From Gammaproteobacteria bacterium (GTDB lineage Bacteria; Pseudomonadota; Gammaproteobacteria; GCA-001735895): a stretch of DNA of 32,991 nt. The stretch covers positions 1 to 32,991 of the forward strand of contig JAAEOZ010000165.1 in assembly GCA_024222685.1 (NCBI GenBank), read 5' to 3'. This document shows, in pieces, positions 26,693 to 32,991 of the stretch. The position numbers and the translations under genes were made by a program. The notes below the pieces were generated by a model, which saw only the letters and a program-made list of their open reading frames with translations, did not search any database and had not been told where the DNA came from. Position 1 is the stretch's first letter. The number at the start of each line of letters is the position of its first letter.

Positions 26693-28182
26693 TGGCACAA
26701 GATGAACAACAGACTGAAGGCCAGCAAACCGAAACTCAGGAAGAAACTAGCTTTCTTGAACAGGCTATATCAGCAACCAAACAAACTTCTCGTGACGAAA
26801 CCGAAGAATTATTAAAAACGCTCACACGAGAGGCAATGGATGGGACCGTAAAATGGGATAAAAACCTTACTGTCACTATAAACAATGCGATTAGCGAAAT
26901 AGATAAACTGATGTCGACGCAGTTATCAGCGATAATGCAGCACGAAAAATTTCAGAAGCTGGAAGGTTCCTGGCGAGGCCTCAACCACCTTATCACAAAC
27001 TCTGAAACCAGTTCCGAGCTAAAAATTCGAATGCTCAATATTAACAAAAAAGAATTAACCAGGGATCTTGAAAAAGCTGTAGAGTTTGATCAGAGTCAGA
27101 TTTTCAAGAAAATTTATGAGAGCGAATTTGGTACGGCGGGGGGTGAGCCCTATTCCGCCTTAATCGGTGATTATGAGTTCTCCGCACATCCGGATGACCT
27201 GAATTTATTAACCAGCATGTCTAATGTTGCTGCTGCTGGGTTTTGCCCATTTATTTCTGCAGCCGACCCTAAAATGTTTGGTTTCGACAGTTTTACCGAG
27301 TTATCAAAGCCAAGAGACCTGGAAAAGATATTCGACTCCGCTGAGTACGCCAAATGGCGCAGTTTTCGGGACTCAGAAGACGCGCGGTTTGTCACCCTGG
27401 CGATGCCACGTGTGCTGGCCAGGCTACCCTATGGCGCAGCAACTCGCCCGGTAGAAGCATTTAATTATGAAGAAGCCAGTCTCGACAGTGAGGGTCGTCA
27501 GCTTGAAAGCGGTCATAGTGAATACTGCTGGATGAATGCAGCTTATGCGATGGGTACAACATTAACACAATCTTACGCAGAGTATGGTTGGTGCACTAGT
27601 ATTCGCGGTGCCGAAGGAGGTGGTAAAGTTGAGGGCTTACCCAGCCATACCTTTATCAGTGACGACGGCGATATAGACCAGAAGTGCCCTACTGAAATAG
27701 GTATAACTGACAGACGTGAAGCTGAACTAAGCAAACTCGGTTTTTTGCCTCTGTGTCATTATAAAAATACAGATTACGCTGTATTCTTTGGTGCCCAGAC
27801 AACACAGAAACCGAAAAAATTCGACGACCCGGCTGCTACTGCTAATTGTGAAATCTCTGCTCGATTACCATATATCATGGCCACTTCACGCATTGCTCAT
27901 TTTCTCAAGGTAATGGCAAGAGATAAAATAGGCTCCTTTATGGAAGCAGACGATGCTGAGGAATGGTTGAACCGCTGGATTTCTAATTATGTTAATGCCA
28001 GCCCAGGCGCGAGTGCAGAAATGAAGGCTCGCTTCCCGTTGGCGGAAGCCAGTATTGAAGTCAAGGAAGTTCCAGGACAACCGGGTGTTTTCAGTGCTAT
28101 CGCTTATATGCGACCATGGCTGCAGATGGAAGAACTCAGTGCGTCTATGCGTATGGTTGCTACAATTCCGAAAGCAGGATAA
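26692..28182 (+). CDS. tssC: T6SS contractile sheath large subunit TssC
   Basis: Large sheath protein (VipB/IglB), 496 residues, the normal length. Key blocks are [61 protein letters not shown] and the C-terminal [19 protein letters not shown]. Cleavage/contraction would be recycled by ClpV in most systems, but clpV is not in the window. In many clusters tssE, hcp or tssF follow tssC; here the next genes are on the opposite strand and unrelated, so the T6SS locus ends at this gene. Confidence 0.98.
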   Translation: MAQDEQQTEGQQTETQEETSFLEQAISATKQTSRDETEELLKTLTREAMDGTVKWDKNLTVTINNAISEIDKLMSTQLSAIMQHEKFQKLEGSWRGLNHLITNSETSSELKIRMLNINKKELTRDLEKAVEFDQSQIFKKIYESEFGTAGGEPYSALIGDYEFSAHPDDLNLLTSMSNVAAAGFCPFISAADPKMFGFDSFTELSKPRDLEKIFDSAEYAKWRSFRDSEDARFVTLAMPRVLARLPYGAATRPVEAFNYEEASLDSEGRQLESGHSEYCWMNAAYAMGTTLTQSYAEYGWCTSIRGAEGGGKVEGLPSHTFISDDGDIDQKCPTEIGITDRREAELSKLGFLPLCHYKNTDYAVFFGAQTTQKPKKFDDPAATANCEISARLPYIMATSRIAHFLKVMARDKIGSFMEADDAEEWLNRWISNYVNASPGASAEMKARFPLAEASIEVKEVPGQPGVFSAIAYMRPWLQMEELSASMRMVATIPKAG

Positions 28183-28196
28183 GCAATCAAAACAGC

Positions 28197-28228
28197 ACGA
28201 TGGCTGTCTGTTAACAGGCAGCCACCGT
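28197..28228 (+). terminator. hairpin after tssC
   Basis: Arms 28197-28210 and 28215-28228 pair around a TTAA loop, with the core GGCTGTCTG/CAGGCAGCC (one G-U) and one outer mismatch. It begins 15 bases after the tssC stop. No T-run follows, so it may end the transcript with help from other factors or protect the RNA end. Confidence 0.55.
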
Positions 28229-28292
28229 CTGAAACTAGAAAACCCAGGGGCTACATTTAAATTGATTTCGACAGTATTTGTCCAAGATCAGC

Positions 28293-28664
28293 CTAATTAA
28301 CCAGCAGCCCAACCAGCTTCGATACCTGATGTGCAAATTCGCTTTCCAGCGGAAACGACAACATCCCCATTACAGAATAACCAAGTAGCCAGGGCATGAG
28401 ATAAAAGCGGACCATAAAGAAGAACCAGGCTACATAAATTGGTATCAAAGCGCGCACCAGAAAGCTTGGCGTGATTGGTGCAAAAACTTTAAGAATGGGG
28501 TTAGTCGAGCTGACAAAAAAACGCATAAAGAAAAAGGAACTATCTTCTGGAAGAAATATCCCCATAGCAAAACGCCCTACAAGCGTCCACATCACAACGC
28601 CCATCAAATAATCAAAAATAATCACCCAGACAGGAAAACCTTCAATCACTTCTAAAGACCTCAA
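28293..28664 (-). CDS. small integral membrane protein, YggT-like
   Basis: A 123-residue hydrophobic protein with about three to four membrane segments. The piece STNPILKVFAPITPSFLVRALIP (about 52-74) resembles the YggT family repeat, in which a hydrophobic helix is followed by a P-rich motif; the resemblance is moderate and the function unknown. The start is uncertain: TTG at 28664 gives the listed form, while GTG at 28649 has GAGG nine bases upstream and may be the true start. A strong terminator ends only eight bases before the TTG, so it must be read by read-through from the symporter genes or from its own undetected promoter. Confidence 0.7.
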   Translation of the reverse strand: MRSLEVIEGFPVWVIIFDYLMGVVMWTLVGRFAMGIFLPEDSSFFFMRFFVSSTNPILKVFAPITPSFLVRALIPIYVAWFFFMVRFYLMPWLLGYSVMGMLSFPLESEFAHQVSKLVGLLVN

Positions 28665-28672
28665 TGGTGTCC

Positions 28673-28700
28673 AAAAAAAAGCCGAGGCAGAGGCCTCGGC
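28673..28700 (-). terminator. Rho-independent terminator of the symporter operon
   Basis: On the minus strand an 8-bp perfect GC-rich stem GCCGAGGC/GCCTCGGC with loop CTCT is followed directly by eight T residues. It begins 25 bases after the symporter stop. This is the clearest intrinsic terminator in the window. Confidence 0.93.
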
Positions 28701-28725
28701 TCCAAAGCTTATAACATTTGTAGCT

Positions 28726-30546
28726 CTAGTGTGAAGAACTCAGTACGGTATCTCCCGAAGGTATACGGATCTCGTCTACCATAGCCTGAGTTTCAGCATC
28801 AGGTTCCGGAGTCATTAGAGAAACCATAACCATCAGTCCCAGGCTTACCGGCATGCCAATGATGCCAAATCTGAGATGATCAATACCGATCCATGGATCC
28901 ATACCACCCCAGCGGATCATGTAGAGATACCAGGTACCAGCAATAAAACCACCGGCCATACCAGCAATCGCACCCTGACGATTTGCCCGCTTCCACCATA
29001 TTCCCAGCACGATTGGGAAGAACAGACCGGAACAGGCGAAATCGAATGCCCAGGCTACTGCACCGAGTATGCTGGTTAGTTTCAGACTTGCGACAAATGC
29101 ACCAGCAGCACCGATACCGAGTAACAATACCCGTGCAACAAGCAATCGCTTTTTGGTTTCCGCTTCTGGATCGATAATCTTGTAGTAAAGATCGTGTGAC
29201 AGAGCATTTGCAATCGCAAGTAGAAGACCATCAGCTGTCGACATCGCTGCCGCCATACCACCGGCTGCAACCAAACCCGAGATGACGTAAGGCAGTCCCG
29301 CTATTTCGGGCGTTGCCAGTACCACGATATCGCCGCGCATAAAGAACTCATTGAGTCCCAGTATACCGTCATTATTGGCATCAATAATCTGAGCAAAGCC
29401 TACATTACTCCATTTCTGTATCCAGTCCAGCGCCTGCACATCGGCAATTGACTTGCCGATAATACCCGTTGCCAGCTCGGGATCAAGAATCTGTAACTTG
29501 GTGAAAGTTGCCAGTGCCGGTGCAGTAAAATACAGGAAGAAGATGAACATTAATGACCAGGCTACTGACTGGCGTGCTGCTTTAACCGAAGGCGTTGTAA
29601 AGTAGCGCATCAGGATATGTGGCAATGATGCAGTACCAGCCATCATACACAATACCAGAGTAACAAACTTCCAGCTTGCCATGGCACCCTCACCTGCTGC
29701 TGCAAATGGAACTGTCAATGCTTTCAGGCCACCTTTGGCACCGGCGATAGCGTCAAGCGTACCGAGGCCATGCAGTGATTCCAGTTCTGTAATGCGTTGA
29801 ACCGCATCACCATAAACAAACTGTGGGATAAGGCCAAAACCCTGCTTGTTCGACATCCAGAACACCGGTACCAGATAAGCAATGATCAGCACAATGTATT
29901 GCGCAACCTGTGTCCAGGTTACCGCACGCATACCACCGAGCATAGAGCAGAGCAGAATACCGAGTAGTCCAAACCAGACGCCGACTTCAAACGGGATCTG
30001 CAGGGCACGTGATGCAATAGTACCCGTTGCGTTGATCTGTGCTGTTACATAAGTAAAAGACGCAACGGCAAGTACTACAACGCCGAGGAAGCGTGGAAGA
30101 TTGCCACCGTAGCGCGTACCGATGAAGTCGGGCACTGTGTAACAGCCAAACTTTCGCAGGTACGGCGCCATTAGCGATGCTACCAGGATGTAACCCCCGG
30201 TCCAGCCAACAACAAATGCCAGATAGCCGTGACCACCGAAGTAGATGCCACCCGCCATTGCGACGAATGAAGCACCGGACATCCAGTCCGCGGCAGTTGC
30301 CATACCGTTAAATACGGCAGGTACCTGACGACCTGCGACGTAATAGGCATCGACCGCCATGGTACGAGACAACCATCCTATGCCGGCATAAATAACAATG
30401 GTAAACGCGACGAACAGGATACCGATCGTGTCTGCGCCAACCCCCATAGCTTCGAGAATTGCCATCAACAGCACAAATACCAGAAAACCACCGGTATACA
30501 TGCCGTATATCTTTGGCAGGTTATCAATAAAATCGCCTTTAATCAT
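28726..30546 (-). CDS. sodium:solute symporter large subunit (VC_2705/ActP-like)
   Basis: Inner-membrane transporter of the SSS family, 606 residues with about 13-14 membrane segments. Signs include ADWMSGASFVAMAGGIYFGG (87-106), YVAGRQVP, ATGTIASRALQIP and ISGLVAAGGMAAAMSTADGLLLAIANALSHDLYY. The presence of a DUF4212 small subunit directly upstream marks the two-subunit VC_2705-type subfamily, distant from the acetate permease ActP; the substrate is not known. A loop at 389-400, DANNDGILGLNE, matches the EF-hand calcium-binding consensus. It lies three bases after the small subunit and ends before a strong terminator. Confidence 0.92.
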   Translation of the reverse strand: MIKGDFIDNLPKIYGMYTGGFLVFVLLMAILEAMGVGADTIGILFVAFTIVIYAGIGWLSRTMAVDAYYVAGRQVPAVFNGMATAADWMSGASFVAMAGGIYFGGHGYLAFVVGWTGGYILVASLMAPYLRKFGCYTVPDFIGTRYGGNLPRFLGVVVLAVASFTYVTAQINATGTIASRALQIPFEVGVWFGLLGILLCSMLGGMRAVTWTQVAQYIVLIIAYLVPVFWMSNKQGFGLIPQFVYGDAVQRITELESLHGLGTLDAIAGAKGGLKALTVPFAAAGEGAMASWKFVTLVLCMMAGTASLPHILMRYFTTPSVKAARQSVAWSLMFIFFLYFTAPALATFTKLQILDPELATGIIGKSIADVQALDWIQKWSNVGFAQIIDANNDGILGLNEFFMRGDIVVLATPEIAGLPYVISGLVAAGGMAAAMSTADGLLLAIANALSHDLYYKIIDPEAETKKRLLVARVLLLGIGAAGAFVASLKLTSILGAVAWAFDFACSGLFFPIVLGIWWKRANRQGAIAGMAGGFIAGTWYLYMIRWGGMDPWIGIDHLRFGIIGMPVSLGLMVMVSLMTPEPDAETQAMVDEIRIPSGDTVLSSSH

Positions 30547-30549
30547 TGC

Positions 30550-30816
30550 TTAGCCCTCCTCGGCAAAACCGCAATCACGGTCGATTTTGTCCTGAGATTT
30601 AACAAACCAGAACAATGTCAGTACGAAAACGATTTCAGAGCCCTGAGCAGCCATATAAAAACCTAGCGGCCAGCCAAAGAAGGTAACAGCGTTTAATGAT
30701 CCGGCGAACCAGTGGACAACAAACGAAAAGACAAACCAGATTGAGAGTGTGATGATCATTAGCGACTTAGTTCTTTGCCAATGTTCACCTCTCCTTGAAG
30801 ATTCAGAATTACTCAT
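30550..30816 (-). CDS. sodium:solute symporter small subunit (DUF4212)
   Basis: An 88-residue protein with two membrane segments (about 19-41 and 46-69), matching the DUF4212 family of small subunits that accompany VC_2705-type symporters. Characteristic blocks are WFVFSFVVHWFA, FFGWPLGFYMAAQGSEIVFV and LFWFVKSQDKIDRD. AGGGGG lies four bases before the ATG. It precedes the large subunit by three bases and is divergent from the 31032 gene. Confidence 0.92.
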   Translation of the reverse strand: MSNSESSRRGEHWQRTKSLMIITLSIWFVFSFVVHWFAGSLNAVTFFGWPLGFYMAAQGSEIVFVLTLFWFVKSQDKIDRDCGFAEEG

Positions 30817-30905
30817 ACATCCCCCTAATTGAAAGTAATAAAAACAAACATTTTGGTTGTGCGTAAGACTTATGTATCTTTATTATGTCGCAAAGGTAAT
30901 ATCGC

Positions 30906-30917
30906 ACAGATATCTGT
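30906..30917. promoter_or_regulatory. 12-bp perfect palindrome ACAGATATCTGT
   Basis: A perfect self-complementary 12-mer in the 215-base divergent region between the symporter genes and the 31032 gene. It is a candidate operator, about 90 bases before the DUF4212 start and 115 before the 31032 start. The binding protein is not known and a 12-base palindrome may be chance. Confidence 0.35.
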
Positions 30918-30996
30918 AAAAATACTAGTGTTTCACTTCACAAATCTGGCTGAATGTAGTTGAAATTAGTTTATTTTTACTGTAAGGGGTTTTTGA

Positions 30997-31013
30997 TGTT
31001 ACTTATAGTAACA
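30997..31013. promoter_or_regulatory. 17-bp palindrome upstream of the 31032 gene
   Basis: TGTTACT and AGTAACA are perfect 7-base inverted arms around TAT. The element ends 18 bases before the ATG at 31032 and contains TATAGT (31004-31009), a near-consensus -10. Position and symmetry fit a repressor operator over a promoter, although no good -35 is seen at 17 bases. The regulator is not identified. Confidence 0.5.
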
Positions 31014-31031
31014 AACTGACGGATTTGTAAG

Positions 31032-31712
31032 ATGACAGTACTACAAACAGCAAAACAGCTATTCATCCCTGTTCTCAGCATACGCAGCTGGAAGATGCTG
31101 GGAAAATATATAGGTTTGGGCAAGAATACCAAAAATGCACCGATTTCAGATACCGAAGGCCTGGCTGAATATATCAATAGTCGTGCAAGCCACGTATCGC
31201 AAACCAGCCTCTATGGATACCTGAAAACCCGCGCAGGTACCAGATTTCCCGAGTTGTTTGAAAACCCGGATATATTGCGATCAATTAATATTGCCAAATG
31301 GCATATCTGGATTGCCTGTGTATCCGATCTGGCAATATTTATAGGTCAATTGGCCAGGCAGTCGGAATATACTTCCGACGATATCATCCGAGTTATGTCC
31401 GATACCTTTGATCAGATTATTGACACAATTGGTATTCCTGACGAAGCAGGTGACAATTTTAATTCTGACATCGATAAAGCCAGGCAACGTATAGCAAATT
31501 TTGACCTTTCAGACTCCGCTACTGATGACGACATTTTCAATCAAAGCCCTGAAGCACTCCTGTACTGGTCACCAATAGCCGATGAACTCAAGCAACGTGA
31601 CGAAACCATCGTCCGTAATTCGATTCGTTTCCGCTGGATTGATATACGTCGAAGCTGCCGAAACCTCATTAAGCTTGAGCCCTTGTTTTCGTCCAGCCCT
31701 GGACCAAGTTAA
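31032..31712 (+). CDS. conserved-looking protein of unknown function
   Basis: A 226-residue protein that I do not recognise. It has no signal peptide. The N-terminus is basic and mildly hydrophobic (LQTAKQLFIPVLSIRSWKML), residues about 86-108 (INIAKWHIWIACVSDLAIFIGQL) are a hydrophobic but not clearly membrane helix, and the C-terminus is basic (FRWIDIRRSCRNLIKL). The middle is acidic. It is followed 33 bases later by the ornithine-cyclodeaminase-like gene, so it may belong to that unit. A 17-base palindrome precedes it. The open frame is long and codon use resembles its neighbours, so I take it as a real gene. Confidence 0.8.
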   Translation: MTVLQTAKQLFIPVLSIRSWKMLGKYIGLGKNTKNAPISDTEGLAEYINSRASHVSQTSLYGYLKTRAGTRFPELFENPDILRSINIAKWHIWIACVSDLAIFIGQLARQSEYTSDDIIRVMSDTFDQIIDTIGIPDEAGDNFNSDIDKARQRIANFDLSDSATDDDIFNQSPEALLYWSPIADELKQRDETIVRNSIRFRWIDIRRSCRNLIKLEPLFSSSPGPS

Positions 31713-31745
31713 ATAGCTTCGTCTCTCAAAGGTAATTTCAGCACT

Positions 31746-32705
31746 ATGTTGATGCTAGACGCAAAAGCAATCCATAACAGCCTTGGCTTCCCTGCTCTAG
31801 TCGAAGAACTGGAGGAAATGCATCTCCAGGCTGAATGTCTAGCCGATGAATTACTGATGGAGTCGATTGATCAGTCACAAAATGTTAATCATTTTTTTAT
31901 TCGTACCGGCTGGCAACCTGAGGAAGCTGTTGGCGCCAAGGTAATAACTATTTTTCCTCGTAACAATCAGCAGAAAATATGGCCATCTATACAGGCGGTA
32001 TACATTTTATTTGAAGGAATAAATGGTACACCCATAGCCTGTCTCGATGGCACCGCCCTGACCTACCTCAAAACTGCCGCGGACTCTGCGCTCGGTGGCA
32101 AATTACTGGCCAGGAAAAACATGAAAACCATGCTGATGATTGGTGCGGGAGAAATGGCTATCCACCTGATTTCGGCTCATTGCCAGATTCAGCCATCTAT
32201 CAAAAAGGTTTATATCTGGAATCGCACGCAGGAAAAAGCCCAGGCCCTTTGTCAGGGGGAACTAAAACATCGATTCCCTGAGATAAGATTTGAATCTGTG
32301 GAATCTATCGAAGAAAATGTCTTTCAGGCGGATTTGATTTGCTCTGCTACAGCCTCAACGAGGCCAGTTATCCCGGGGAGACTTCTAAAAGAAGGTAGCC
32401 ACCTCGATTTAATCGGTGCCTACACACCCGAAATGCGTGAAGCCGATGACGAGTGTTTTCGTCGATCGAGTATATTTGTTGATTCACGCACAACAACAAT
32501 TCATCATGTCGGCGAACTAATGGTTCCACTCGCAAATCAAATTATCAGCGAAGCAGATATCAGGGCCGAATTAACAGATCTGTGCAGGAGAGAACATCCC
32601 GGACGCCGGGCTGATAACGAAATTACGCTGTTTAAAAATGGGGGTGGCGGGCATCTGGATTTAATGGTCGCCAGAATAATTCACAGGCATTGTAGTCAGA
32701 AATGA
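31746..32705 (+). CDS. ornithine cyclodeaminase/mu-crystallin family enzyme
   Basis: NAD(P)-dependent enzyme of 319 residues. Family blocks are GAKVITIFP (63-71, with K65), DGTALTYLKTAADSALGGKL (101-120), the dinucleotide-binding MIGAGEMA (131-138), SATASTRPVI and GSHLDLIGAYTPEMREADDE. The arginine that binds the substrate carboxylate in true ornithine cyclodeaminase (R112, in LRTAA) is lysine here (K109), so the substrate may differ. Family members include ketimine reductases and EutC of ectoine/hydroxyectoine use. The next gene is a threonine-dehydratase-like protein overlapping by four bases, the same pairing as EutB/EutC, though the order here is reversed. A EutC-like role is a hypothesis. 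Confidence 0.85.
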   Translation: MLMLDAKAIHNSLGFPALVEELEEMHLQAECLADELLMESIDQSQNVNHFFIRTGWQPEEAVGAKVITIFPRNNQQKIWPSIQAVYILFEGINGTPIACLDGTALTYLKTAADSALGGKLLARKNMKTMLMIGAGEMAIHLISAHCQIQPSIKKVYIWNRTQEKAQALCQGELKHRFPEIRFESVESIEENVFQADLICSATASTRPVIPGRLLKEGSHLDLIGAYTPEMREADDECFRRSSIFVDSRTTTIHHVGELMVPLANQIISEADIRAELTDLCRREHPGRRADNEITLFKNGGGGHLDLMVARIIHRHCSQK

Positions 32706-32991
32706 GTCAGTCAGACATTACACTTGAAGGCATAAAAGACGCGCATAATCGAATTCGGAATAGCATTTACCCGTTACGAATTACAGAGTCCTCGAGTTTG
32801 AGTCATCTACTTGGCCAGCAAGTTTTGCTCGCACATGAGTACCTGCAAATTACCGGTGCCTTCAAACTCCGCGGTGCCTTAAATGCAGTTTTACAGCTTG
32901 ACGAGAGTGATAAACGGGTTGGTGTAACTGCGGTTTCTACCGGTAACCATGGTAGGGCCTTAGCCTATGCCGCGAAGAGTTCGAACGTCCC
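32702..32991 (+). CDS. threonine dehydratase-family PLP enzyme, N-terminal part (window edge)
   Basis: Translated by hand from the ATG at 32702; 96 complete codons before the window ends, with no stop. The pyridoxal-phosphate lysine lies in TGAFKLRGALNA (K54), and STGNHGRALAYAA is the phosphate-binding/asparagine block of fold-type II enzymes such as threonine/serine dehydratase and EutB. The start overlaps the upstream stop in ATGA, so the two enzymes are translationally coupled. The substrate cannot be set from this fragment; L-threonine, 3-hydroxyaspartate or hydroxyectoine-derived intermediates are all possible. Confidence 0.88.
   Translation, partial: MSQSDITLEGIKDAHNRIRNSIYPLRITESSSLSHLLGQQVLLAHEYLQITGAFKLRGALNAVLQLDESDKRVGVTAVSTGNHGRALAYAAKSSNV

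Noticed and set aside
9677-28182. T6SS locus as a genomic island
   Set aside because: No integrase, tRNA, direct repeat or insertion sequence was seen, and base composition looks like the neighbours by eye; recent transfer cannot be supported.

Overview
The window looks like a chromosomal segment of a moderately AT-rich gammaproteobacterium. The left third carries the gammaproteobacterial housekeeping block fabH-plsX-rpmF-yceD, maf/yceF, rluC and rne, with rne divergent from rluC as in Escherichia coli; an SppA-type peptidase and an EAL/HDOD signalling protein lie inside it. The genus cannot be named from the sequence. I see no tRNA, rRNA, CRISPR array, insertion sequence, integrase or attachment site.

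Layout. 1-2744 (minus): fatty acid/phospholipid and L32 operon yceD-rpmF-plsX-fabH, with fabH cut by the window edge. 2929-3510 (plus): maf (yceF). 3507-6733 (minus): rluC, sppA-like peptidase, degenerate EAL-HDOD protein. 7107-9587 (plus): rne. 9677-24715 (minus): thirteen closely spaced genes, read from tagH leftward as tagH-tssJ-tssK-tssL-tssM-tagF-pppA-ppkA/FGE-orf75-exbB-exbD-exbD-agmX/tonB-like. 25033-28182 (plus): divergent tssA-tssB-tssC. 28293-30816 (minus): two-subunit sodium/solute symporter with a small membrane protein after its terminator. 31032-32991 (plus): an unknown protein, an ornithine-cyclodeaminase-family enzyme and the start of a threonine-dehydratase-like enzyme.

The main accessory feature is a type VI secretion (T6SS) locus. 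It encodes the membrane complex (TssJ, TssL, TssM), the baseplate adaptor TssK, the sheath TssB/TssC, the assembly factor TssA, and a threonine-phosphorylation control branch: a kinase with an FGE-like outer domain, a PP2C phosphatase, an FHA protein and TagF. Hcp, VgrG, ClpV and TssE/F/G are not encoded here, so the machine must be completed from elsewhere or is incomplete. Threonine motifs recur in the kinase N-terminus and appear twice in the TssL N-terminus, suggesting a substrate set read by the FHA protein.

The most unusual point is that the T6SS control genes run without an obvious break into an ExbB/ExbD/ExbD/AgmX-PglI-type proton-motive-force module. That composition resembles the Agl/Glt gliding motor of Myxococcus, and one of the two ExbD proteins lacks the usual membrane aspartate. 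Whether this module serves secretion or is a neighbour with its own job cannot be settled from sequence alone.
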